This document shows positions 7,240 through 12,654 of a DNA stretch of 13,430 bases, piece after piece. How positions within the stretch are numbered: position 1 is the stretch's first letter; each line of letters opens with the position of its first letter. This stretch comes from JALHQU01 sp043745295. Its GTDB lineage: Bacteria; Planctomycetota; Planctomycetia; Gemmatales; Gemmataceae. Where the stretch lies: contig JAYTTN010000738.1 in NCBI GenBank assembly GCA_043745295.1, positions 1 through 13,430 on the forward strand. The letters are read 5' to 3'. A program made the position numbers and the translations under genes. The notes below the pieces were generated by a model, which saw only the letters and a list, made by a program, of their open reading frames with translations, did no database searches and was not told where the DNA came from.

Positions 7240-7640
7240 GATTTCTTGAAGGCGCTGACGATCAGGTTGCCAACGACACCCAAGGCGATGCCGATCACGG
7301 CGTAGACGAAGTTGGCCGCCCGACGGGTGGACTCGTCCTTGTCCCGCTCCAATTTGTTCAGCCGGTCCAGAATGACCGGCAGTTGTTTCGCCTCCTCGGC
7401 GACTTTTTCCAGGCGGGCGACCTTCTCTTCGAGGACTGCATTCGTTTCCCGCAGTTTGGACGCCGCCGCCACTTCTTTCCGGAGGGCGTCCCCTTCCCGT
7501 GTCAGGATGGCGACCCGCTCGCGGAATTGGAGCAACTTCAGGCCCTCGAATTGTTTCTTGAACAGCTCGACATCCTGCTTGAGGAGGTCGATGGCGTGTT
7601 TGGCATCCCGAGCCAACTGCGCGGGTGACTCATTTGCCAT
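7236..7640 (-). CDS. B1: coiled-coil protein with C-terminal membrane anchor
   Basis: I do not recognise a named family. The 134-residue product is almost wholly helical: a charged heptad-rich coiled coil spans about 15-107 (including ETNAVLEEKVARLEKVAEEA), followed by one membrane segment at 111-130 (FVYAVIGIALGVVGNLIVSA) and a short basic tail (FKKS). It should be tail-anchored with the coil in the cytoplasm, probably oligomeric. ATG 7640 was chosen over 7679 because AGGAGG lies 9 bases upstream, inside the end of the A1 gene. The start overlaps the A1 stop by 11 bases and the stop overlaps the rluA-type start by 4, so three genes are chained. B2 at 10637-10994 is a clear paralog, most conserved over residues 61-104. 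Confidence 0.8.
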   Translation of the reverse strand: MANESPAQLARDAKHAIDLLKQDVELFKKQFEGLKLLQFRERVAILTREGDALRKEVAAASKLRETNAVLEEKVARLEKVAEEAKQLPVILDRLNKLERDKDESTRRAANFVYAVIGIALGVVGNLIVSAFKKS

Positions 7641-8031
7641 TCTGTTCGGCCTCCTCGTACTCCTGGATCGACTTTTCAAAGTGGCGGATGGCGCGGTCGT
7701 AGCGTCTCCCGTTAATGTACTGGAGCAACTTCAACATCCACGACCGCCGGCCGACCCCATCGAGGAGTTGCGAGACGGGTACTCGCCGGAGGACGACTTG
7801 GAGGCCTTGAGCGGGAAAATCCTCCCGGTACACGATCCGCACCGCCTCCTTCTCGTCGGGGTCTGGCCCCCACCTGAGTTCCGGGTTGGCGGCCGGAGTG
7901 TCGTATCGCGTATCGATAGAGTCCAAGCCTTCCCGAAAGTACGAATTCGCGGCTTCCACGGCCGCCAGAAGCGGCACGTCGGCCCGAATGGCTGGATCGA
8001 TCTCGACCGCGAGTGTGGCGAGTGAATTCAC
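7630..8031 (-). CDS. A1: hypothetical protein, 133 aa, first gene of the A/B module
   Basis: Unknown family. The 133-residue acidic soluble protein begins with two helices (VEIDPAIRADVPLLAAVEAANSYFREGLD), has a middle region with beta-like segments (AVRIVYRED, LQVVLRRV) and ends in helices (WMLKLLQYINGRRYDRAIRHF, SIQEYEEAEQNGK). It has no signal, membrane segment or nuclease motif. It is homologous to A2 (10978-11364): both share an ID-AIR-----LLA-VE-A--FFR-like N-terminus, an S-L-D---R---ML-LLQ stretch and a C-terminal E--E-NG. The B1 Shine-Dalgarno sequence and ATG lie inside its last codons. ATG 8031 has CGGAGG about 9 bases upstream. It is divergent from the cupin gene, with 178 bp between starts. 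Confidence 0.75.
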   Translation of the reverse strand: MNSLATLAVEIDPAIRADVPLLAAVEAANSYFREGLDSIDTRYDTPAANPELRWGPDPDEKEAVRIVYREDFPAQGLQVVLRRVPVSQLLDGVGRRSWMLKLLQYINGRRYDRAIRHFEKSIQEYEEAEQNGK

Positions 8032-8047
8032 GTCGTTCCTCCGGGGC

Positions 8048-8062
8048 TCTCCTCAGTGTACC
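8048..8062 (-). promoter_or_regulatory. Conserved motif GGTACACTGAGGAGA upstream of A1
   Basis: On the minus strand GGTACACTGAGGAGA ends 16 bases before the A1 ATG. The same motif with one change (GGTATACTGAGGAGA) lies upstream of A2. TACACT/TATACT fits a -10 hexamer. No consensus -35 is visible at 16-18 bases, so the polymerase form is open. Confidence 0.5.
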
Positions 8063-8209
8063 CCTTCCGGCCGGGCTTGAACCGCCACTTTTCGGCCCGG
8101 CGACCGGTCGCCGATCCGCGCGACGGGTTCGCCGGCCTTTTGCCGGGCGGAATCGGTATCAGCCCCTCGCGGCGTCGGCCGACCGTCAGTCACGCGGAGG
8201 AATGCGGAC

Positions 8210-8605
8210 ATGGACATCGCGCGCAGCGGCTCCCGGTTGCCCACCGACGGGCCGGCCGAGTACTTCGCCGGCCCCGTCCGCATCGATCCCCTGTTCAAGG
8301 CCTCGCCGCCGGCTCGCGCGGTCGGGGCCAGCGCGACGTTCGAGCCGGGAGCCCGGACGGCGTGGCACACCCGCCCGCTCGGGCAGACCCTGATCGTCAC
8401 GGCGGGCGGCGGCCTGGCGCAGCGGTGGGGCGGGCTGGTCGAGAAGATCCGACCGGGCGACGTGGTCTGGTTTCCGCCCGGCGAGAAGCACTGGCACGGG
8501 GCCGCACCGACCACGGCGATGACGCACATCGCCATTCAAGAAGAGTTGGACGGCAAGACCGCCGAGTGGCTGGAACACGTCACCGACGAGCAGTACCGGG
8601 GCTGA
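8210..8605 (+). CDS. Cupin-domain protein related to (R)-selective hydroxynitrile lyase cupins, with a metal ligand replaced
   Basis: The 131-residue protein is a single small cupin. It closely resembles the Granulicella tundricola hydroxynitrile-lyase cupin and its carboxymuconolactone-decarboxylase-associated relatives: FEPGARTAWHT, GQTLIVTAG, PGDVVWFPPGEKHWHGA, TTAMTHIAIQE and WLEHVTDEQY. In that family the Mn site uses two His of an H-x-H pair, a Gln and a further His. Here H53, Q59 and H94 are present, but the second His of the pair is R55 (WHTRPLGQ). Metal binding or activity may therefore be altered. GGAGG sits 9 bases before ATG 8210. It is a lone plus-strand gene between two minus-strand groups. 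Subgroup recognition is from memory; the cupin fold call is firm. Confidence 0.9.
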   Translation: MDIARSGSRLPTDGPAEYFAGPVRIDPLFKASPPARAVGASATFEPGARTAWHTRPLGQTLIVTAGGGLAQRWGGLVEKIRPGDVVWFPPGEKHWHGAAPTTAMTHIAIQEELDGKTAEWLEHVTDEQYRG

Positions 8606-8620
8606 TCGTCACCCGCCCAC

Positions 8621-9037
8621 TCACAACAGCCACGCGACTTGCTCCAGCCGCTCCTCGTGGGACAGCTTGTGCATGTAGCACTCCAGCACCACCGGCGTTC
8701 CTGCGGCGAGGCGAACTTGCGCCCACTCGACGCCCCAGTCGCGGACGGTCAACTTGGCGTGCGTGTCGCGGTGTTCGCGGCTCGTCGAGACGTGGACCTC
8801 GGCGACCCGTTCGTACTCCAGCAGACGGTTCAACACCGAGCGGGGCAGCAGGCCGTGGAACCGTTGGATGTCGAGGTGCGCGACATCGACCGCCAGCCAG
8901 CGGCCGGCGTCCATCGCGGCGGCGAGCTGGTCGCCGGTGGCCAGCACCAGGATGTCGGTCGGGCGGTGCCGGGTGTTCGCCGTCTGGCGGCGGGGGTCGG
9001 GCAGGTCGGCGAAGACGGCGGTGATCGCGAGCGGCAT
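8621..9037 (-). CDS. Chimeric ORF: ISAs1 transposase N-terminus fused to a TIM-barrel-like C-terminus
   Basis: The 138-residue frame has two unlike parts. Residues 1-34 (MPLAITAVFADLPDPRR, then HRPTDILVLAT) match the start of ISAs1/H-repeat transposases (the DDE_Tnp_1_assoc domain). From about 35 the resemblance stops and no DDE domain follows. The rest (GRWLAVDVAHLDIQRF, VAEVHVSTSREHRDTH, WAQVRLAAGTPVVLECYMH) looks like the last beta/alpha units of a TIM-barrel protein such as the xylose-isomerase-like or DUF692 groups; this part is inferred. The likely history is IS insertion followed by a deletion that removed most of the IS and the 5' part of the barrel gene, leaving an in-frame fusion. 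GGAGG lies 7 bases before ATG 9037, so it can be translated. It is probably a relic, not a working enzyme. Confidence 0.6.
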   Translation of the reverse strand: MPLAITAVFADLPDPRRQTANTRHRPTDILVLATGDQLAAAMDAGRWLAVDVAHLDIQRFHGLLPRSVLNRLLEYERVAEVHVSTSREHRDTHAKLTVRDWGVEWAQVRLAAGTPVVLECYMHKLSHEERLEQVAWLL

Positions 9038-9112
9038 GCGGTGTCCTCCGTGACACCCTCGGTGTAGCCGCAAACCCCGGTCCCGTCAGCGGTTCATAGT
9101 GCGGTAGCCCTG
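8936..9112 (-). mobile_element. ISAs1-family remnant: one terminus plus the transposase 5' end
   Basis: Reading the minus strand from 9112, the DNA begins CAGGGCTACCGCAC, which resembles the conserved CAGGGCT-type end of ISAs1 elements. The transposase-like ATG follows 75 bases later at 9037. Similarity to the transposase runs to about 8936, where the frame passes into unrelated sequence. The other terminus, the catalytic domain and any target duplication are missing. The outer boundary is set by the terminus and by the gene it interrupts. Confidence 0.55.
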
Positions 9113-9225
9113 CCGGTCGGGGTGAGCAGTTCGCCGATGCTGACGAACCACTCCGGCACCGTCCAGTCCGACTTCGTGACCAGGATGTCACCCGGCTGGA
9201 GTTGGTGCTTCTTGACTTCCGGCAT
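9094..9225 (-). pseudogene. 5' fragment of a gene cut off by the ISAs1-like terminus
   Basis: A 43-codon frame starts at ATG 9225 with GGAGG 6 bases upstream. It encodes MPEVKKHQLQPGDILVTK and then SDWTVPEWFVSIGELLTPTG up to the position of the IS terminus (9112). The last five codons before TGA (9096-9094) come from the IS end. The LQPGDILVT opening resembles the start of NlpC/P60-like or permuted papain-like (YiiX type) hydrolases, but the fragment is too short for a firm call. A good ribosome site and hydrophobic/aromatic coding content argue that this is the genuine start of a formerly longer gene. The lipase-like gene lies 133 bp upstream on the same strand, so the two may once have been an operon. 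Confidence 0.55.
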
Positions 9226-9358
9226 GAGCGGCCTCCAAATTTGGGGTGAAGAGCGAACGAGGTCTTGGCGGCAGGGCCGACGGGCGGTCGAGCCTAGTCC
9301 CGCGAAACCTCCAGGAAGTCGCCGGCGCGCGGCGAACGGTTGCCGGCCGCGGGCGGAA

Positions 9359-10060
9359 TCAGATGCCGAGCAGGTCGAGGGTCGATTGGGCGATGTTGTC
9401 GTTGTTGTTCTCGCCGAACGACGTGAAGACGCCGCCCATCCCGTGCGAGGAGCCGACGCTGACGGTCGTCTGCGCCCCGTAGAAGGTGCCGAAGTGGGAC
9501 CGCCCGGTGTTGTCGGGGTGGTTCCCGATGGGGTCGGTGCTACAGACGTAGTTGAGGCCGCGAACGCCCAGGTGCTTCAGCGGCCGCTCCACGTTCTTCT
9601 TCATCCCCGGCCCGTTGAAGTTGACGAACCGATAGTTCACGCCGGTCACGGCCAACATGTGCGCCGCGACGCACTGCACGAGGGCACCGCCGAGCGAGTG
9701 GCCGACGAGGGTGATCGTCCCGCCATTCCCGACCTTGTGGACCGTCTGCTCCATGAGCTTGTGCGCCTGGTGGAACTGGCTGGGCACCTGCCGCAGGCCG
9801 ATCAGCACGTCGTTCACCAGCCAGTCGCTCACCCCCGTGGTGCTGAGCGGCGACTTGCTACCCTTGAACGCGACCACATACTCGCGGGGGGTGCTGCCCA
9901 CCTTGTAAAAGACGGCCCCCTGGAACCCGCTGGTGAACATCCCGGCGCGGAAGTCCGACTTCTCCCACCCCCACTGCTGGGCGAAGGCGACGGCGGCGTC
10001 CTTGCCCGGCGCGTACACGGATCGGGCGATGTTCGCGTAGTCTTCGATCGTCGCCGGCAT
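9359..10060 (-). CDS. Lipase (class 3)-like alpha/beta hydrolase
   Basis: The 233-residue protein carries TITLVGHSLGGALVQCVAAH, with the GHSLG nucleophile elbow at 120-124 (S122). Further along are CSTDPIGNHPD, where D176 is a likely acid, and SVGSSHGMGG, where H206 is a likely catalytic base. This order and spacing fit the class 3 lipase / DUF2974 group. REYVVAFKGSKSP near residue 60 matches the strand before the lid in that family, and DWLVNDVLIGL (79-89) matches the segment after it. There is no signal peptide, so it is probably cytoplasmic or exported by another route. ATG 10060 was chosen because it follows an AAGAGGG sequence by 7 bases; the frame upstream runs into the repeat element and is not coding. 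The substrate (lipid or ester) is unknown. Confidence 0.82.
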   Translation of the reverse strand: MPATIEDYANIARSVYAPGKDAAVAFAQQWGWEKSDFRAGMFTSGFQGAVFYKVGSTPREYVVAFKGSKSPLSTTGVSDWLVNDVLIGLRQVPSQFHQAHKLMEQTVHKVGNGGTITLVGHSLGGALVQCVAAHMLAVTGVNYRFVNFNGPGMKKNVERPLKHLGVRGLNYVCSTDPIGNHPDNTGRSHFGTFYGAQTTVSVGSSHGMGGVFTSFGENNNDNIAQSTLDLLGI

Positions 10061-10146
10061 GGGGTGACCCTCTTGGAGGCTCGGAGGCAAGCGGGTTTGC
10101 TTCCCCCCCCTCCTCCCGCAATTACTACGGGGCGATCCGGAGCTAT

Positions 10147-10342
10147 CTTCGTTAGTTGTTACGCAGTTGGCGGGTTTTCCACCTCTCCCCGTTGGGGAGA
10201 GGTCGGCGGCGCAGCCGCCGGGTGAGGGGTCGTTCCTCGGCGCAAACCCCTCACCCGGAAGGGCTTCGCCCTTCCGACCTCTCCCCAACGGGGAGAGGTG
10301 GGGCGTGAACGAGCGTCCCCAACTGCGCAACCACTACTTCGT
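10147..10342. mobile_element. MITE-like element: 18-bp terminal inverted repeats, 6-bp direct repeat, multi-hairpin core
   Basis: CTTCGT occurs at 10147-10152 and again at 10337-10342, as a target-site duplication would. Directly inside are terminal inverted repeats: TAGTTGTTACGCAGTTGG (10153-10170) and, on the opposite strand, TAGTGGTTGCGCAGTTGG (10336-10319), matching at 16 of 18 positions. The 184-bp body has no coding capacity. Its core (10179-10301) is a large inverted repeat that contains several smaller hairpins. It sits in the gap between the sigma fragment and the lipase-like gene. Confidence 0.65.
10179..10301. repeat. Nested palindrome core of the MITE-like element
   Basis: Two copies of a perfect 10-bp hairpin (ACCTCTCCCC-GTT-GGGGAGAGGT at 10181-10203, and its near copy at 10277-10299) form the outer parts. 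Inside them are CGGCGGC-GCA-GCCGCCG (10204-10220) and GGAAGGGC-TTC-GCCCTTCC (10256-10274). A long-range arm pairs GGGTGAGGGGT with ACCCCTCACCC. The whole can fold either as one long stem or as a row of hairpins. Runs of this type recur in planctomycete and other high-GC intergenic DNA. Confidence 0.75.
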
Positions 10343-10354
10343 AAGAAATCGGAA

Positions 10355-10585
10355 TTATTCCGCCAGCGCGTCCCGCAGCCAGGCGCGGGCGTAGGTCCAC
10401 TTCTGGCGGGCGACGTAAACCGTGACCCCCACGGCGTCGCCCACGGCCTCGTGGCTCGCGGCGGCGAAGTGGTGCAGCTCCACCACGCGGGCCGCGACCG
10501 GGTCTTCGGCGGCCAGCCGCGTCAGGGCGTCGTCGTGGGCGTCCGCGATCCCGCGGAGCAAGGCCGCTTCAGTCGAGTCGAGCAT
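10355..10585 (-). CDS. Isolated ECF sigma factor region 4 (HTH) protein or fragment
   Basis: The short frame (76 residues from ATG 10585, or 79 from GTG 10594) matches only the C-terminal region 4 of planctomycete ECF-type sigma factors. LTRLAAEDPVAARVVELHHFA is the first helix pair. SHEAVGDAVGVTVYVARQKW is the helix-turn-helix that recognises -35 DNA. YARAWLRDALAE is the usual C-terminal tail. Region 2, which binds the core enzyme and the -10 element, is absent, and no remnant of it is visible upstream, where B2 ends 42 bp away. It may be a decayed sigma gene or a stand-alone DNA-binding protein. No strong ribosome site decides the start. It is in line with A2 and B2. Confidence 0.6.
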   Translation of the reverse strand: MLDSTEAALLRGIADAHDDALTRLAAEDPVAARVVELHHFAAASHEAVGDAVGVTVYVARQKWTYARAWLRDALAE

Positions 10586-10636
10586 GGGTGCCACTCGGAA
10601 TGGGGCGCGGTGTCAGTGGGAAGTGGGTACGGTCGG

Positions 10637-10954
10637 TCACTTCGGAGGGATTGCCGCTGTCGGCTTAACGGCGGAGAGGATCAGTTGGCCGATCACCCCG
10701 CCCAGGACGCCGAACGCCACCCCGATGGCGGCGAAGAAGGACTGCCACGTCCGCTTTTGCGACTCCCGCCTTTCCTCTTCCAGTTTGTTCAGCCGGTCCA
10801 AGATGACCGGGAGTTGCTTCGCGTCCTCGGCCACCTTCTCCAATCGGGCGACCTTCGCTTCGAGGACCGCGTTCGCCTCCCGGAGTTTCGCCAACTCGAG
10901 CCTCTCGAAGCGTTCCGAGAACAGCTCGAATTCCCGCCGCAAGGAGCGAGACAT
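10637..10954 (-). CDS. B2: coiled-coil/membrane-anchor paralog, apparently frameshifted (original start 10994)
   Basis: The intact part (105 residues from ATG 10954) is a coiled coil (about 8-68, including EANAVLEAKVARLEKVAEDA) followed by a membrane segment (73-96, FFAAIGVAFGVLGGVIGQLILSAV) and a tail KPTAAIPPK. It is a clear paralog of B1. The ancestral start is probably ATG 10994 in another frame (MAAPTEMARQAQTDVSLL), which overlaps the A2 stop by 17 bases as B1 overlaps A1. Removing one T in CTCCTT (10946-10941) joins that start to LRREFELF and restores the B1-like N-terminus. As it stands, B2 is either a pseudogene, a protein restarted at 10954, or the product of +1 frameshifting. No strong ribosome site precedes 10954. 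B2 also lacks about 24 residues of the B1 coil. Confidence 0.65.
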   Translation of the reverse strand: MSRSLRREFELFSERFERLELAKLREANAVLEAKVARLEKVAEDAKQLPVILDRLNKLEEERRESQKRTWQSFFAAIGVAFGVLGGVIGQLILSAVKPTAAIPPK

Positions 10955-10977
10955 CGGTCTGCGCCTGCCGGGCCATC

Positions 10978-11364
10978 TCAGTCGGGGCGGCCATTCTCTT
11001 CCTGCCGTTCGAGTTCGCGGAGCATTTCTTCGACGCGCTGATGGGCGGCCTTGCCGCGCAAGTGGGCGACGGTCTGCAACAGTCCGCACATCGTGCTCTC
11101 GCGGTTGCGGTCGTCGAACAGGTACGACGCGGGAAACGGTTCGGTGAAACCGCGCGCGCCGTACTGGTCGCGTTCAAAGCACCGGGCGCGCACTTCCTCC
11201 CGCCCATGGGAGCGGTCGAGCGTCCACTCCAGCGCGGTCGGTTCGATCGGGTTCTCGAGCGGGATTCGCCGCTCGTACTCGCGGCGGAAGAAACCGCTCG
11301 CCTCCTCCACCCGCGCCAACAACTCGGGACGGGTGCGGATGGCGTCGTCGATGGTCACGATCAT
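10978..11364 (-). CDS. A2: hypothetical protein, 128 aa, paralog of A1
   Basis: Unknown family. The 128-residue acidic, helical protein starts MIVTIDDAIRTRPELLARVEEASGFFRREYERR and ends RVEEMLRELERQEENGRPD. It has no signal, membrane span or known catalytic motif. Similarity to A1 is clear at the N-terminal helices, in a central S-L-D---R---M--LLQ stretch and at the C-terminal E--E-NG, where the codons for ENG also contain the ATG of B2. It has an extra Cys pair of positions (C67, C93) not seen in A1. GGAGG lies 6 bases before ATG 11364. It heads a minus-strand series A2-B2-sigma region 4, and is divergent from the esterase gene. Confidence 0.75.
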   Translation of the reverse strand: MIVTIDDAIRTRPELLARVEEASGFFRREYERRIPLENPIEPTALEWTLDRSHGREEVRARCFERDQYGARGFTEPFPASYLFDDRNRESTMCGLLQTVAHLRGKAAHQRVEEMLRELERQEENGRPD

Positions 11365-11384
11365 GGCATGCCTCCGTTCGGACT

Positions 11385-11399
11385 TCTCCTCAGTATACC
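11385..11399 (-). promoter_or_regulatory. Conserved motif GGTATACTGAGGAGA upstream of A2
   Basis: On the minus strand GGTATACTGAGGAGA ends 20 bases before the A2 ATG. It matches the A1 upstream motif at 14 of 15 positions. TATACT is a good -10 hexamer. It leaves a leader of about 30 bases containing the GGAGG of A2. No clear -35 is seen. Confidence 0.5.
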
Positions 11400-11511
11400 G
11401 CCGATGTCCGGGAAACGGCCTGACCGCTGCGGATTCGGTCGCGTAGGTTAGCACCGCCTGCCTCGGGTGCCGTCCGCGCGCCCGGTCCTCTCTACCACCG
11501 CCGAGGTCTTC

Positions 11512-12606
11512 ATGTCCAAACTCTCCCCGCTGACCCTCTGCACGCTCCTCGCGTGGTCCACTCTGTCGGTCGCGCAGCCGGTCCGCAAGTCCGACGACAA
11601 GGGTGCCCCGCCGTTCAAGATGCTGAAGGAAGGCGAGAACCCCCCGCTCGACGCGAACGAGAACTTCGTCATCGGGCCGAAGTACCCGGCGGCCGCGGAG
11701 CGCACGAAGGTCAAGGACGTGCCCGAAGGGACGGTGCAGCAGTTCGAGATCGATTCGAAAGACACGAAGCTGTTCAACCCCGGCATCAAGCGGGACAAGT
11801 TCGGCACGGTCGATCCGAAGAACCCGAAGACGCTGATCGTCGAGACCAAGACCTTCGACTACAAGCGCAAGGTCGGGGTGTACGTCCCCGCGCAATACCA
11901 GGAAGGCACCGAAGCGCCGTTCATGGTGGTCCACGACGGCCCCGGCCACGCCAACGGCTACAAGACCATCCTCGACAACCTGATCCACCAGAAGCGGATT
12001 CCGCCCATCGTCCTCATCTCCGTCGCCAACGGCGGCGGCGACGCCCAGGGGCACGAGCGGGGCAAGGAGTACGACAACATGAACGGCGACTACGCCACCT
12101 ACATCGAGGACGAGGTGCTGCCGCGGGTGGAGAAGTCCTGCCGGGTGAAGCTGACCAAGGATCCCGACGGCCGGGCGGCGATGGGGTGCAGCTCCGGCGG
12201 CTCGTGCGCGCTCATCATGGCGTGGTTCCGCACCGACCTGTACCACCGCGTCCTCACCACGTCGGGCACGTTCGTGAACCAGGCGTGGCCGTTCGACCCC
12301 AAGTACCCCGACGGCGCGTGGGGCTTCCACGAGACGCTGCTCGCCAAGGAGCCGAAGAAGCCGATCCGCCTCTTCCTCTCCGTCGGCGACAAGGATTTGC
12401 TCAACCCGAACGTGATGCGCGACGACATGCACGACTGGGTGGAGGCCAATCACCGGATGGCGAAGGTGCTGAAGGAGAAGGGGTACGAGTACCAGTACCT
12501 GTTCTGCCAGGGGTCCGGCCACTGCGACGGCAAGGCCCAGGGGCAGTTCCTGCCGCACGCCATCGAGTGGACGTGGAAGGGCTACGGCGAGAAGAAGGGG
12601 AAGTAG
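11512..12606 (+). CDS. Exported esterase (esterase D / Fes-like, PF00756 type)
   Basis: The 364-residue protein begins with a signal peptide (MSKLSPLTLCTLLAWSTLSVA, probable cleavage after A21), so it acts outside the cytoplasm. After a lysine-rich N-terminal extension (about 22-108) comes the alpha/beta hydrolase domain: FDYKRKVGVYVPAQY, FMVVHDGPGH, then IVLISVANGGGD. AAMGCSSGGSCALIMAW carries the GxSxG nucleophile S227. FLSVGDKDLLNP holds the likely acid (D293 or D295), and GSGHCDGKAQGQ holds the likely catalytic H337. This resembles the planctomycete enterochelin-esterase-like and CE1 enzymes that cut acyl groups from polysaccharides or siderophores; the substrate is unknown. ATG 11512 was preferred over the upstream in-frame ATG 11467 because it begins the signal peptide and has GAGG 5 bases before it. 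It ends at a strong hairpin. Confidence 0.88.
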   Translation: MSKLSPLTLCTLLAWSTLSVAQPVRKSDDKGAPPFKMLKEGENPPLDANENFVIGPKYPAAAERTKVKDVPEGTVQQFEIDSKDTKLFNPGIKRDKFGTVDPKNPKTLIVETKTFDYKRKVGVYVPAQYQEGTEAPFMVVHDGPGHANGYKTILDNLIHQKRIPPIVLISVANGGGDAQGHERGKEYDNMNGDYATYIEDEVLPRVEKSCRVKLTKDPDGRAAMGCSSGGSCALIMAWFRTDLYHRVLTTSGTFVNQAWPFDPKYPDGAWGFHETLLAKEPKKPIRLFLSVGDKDLLNPNVMRDDMHDWVEANHRMAKVLKEKGYEYQYLFCQGSGHCDGKAQGQFLPHAIEWTWKGYGEKKGK

Positions 12607-12618
12607 AGGCGCGATTGC

Positions 12619-12654
12619 AGCCAATGCCGGCCGTTGGAACGGCCGGCATTGGCT
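12619..12654. terminator. 17-bp perfect hairpin after the esterase
   Basis: Perfect 17-base arms at 12619-12635 and 12638-12654 (AGCCAATGCCGGCCGTT and its complement) are separated by only GG, beginning 13 bases after the esterase stop. No T-run follows. It likely ends the esterase transcript, though its length and symmetry also fit a mobile palindrome. Confidence 0.6.

Noticed and set aside
7236..8031. A1/B1 as a classical toxin-antitoxin pair
   Set aside because: Size and overlap would fit, but A has no toxin or DNA-binding motif and B is a membrane-anchored coiled coil. I left the function open.
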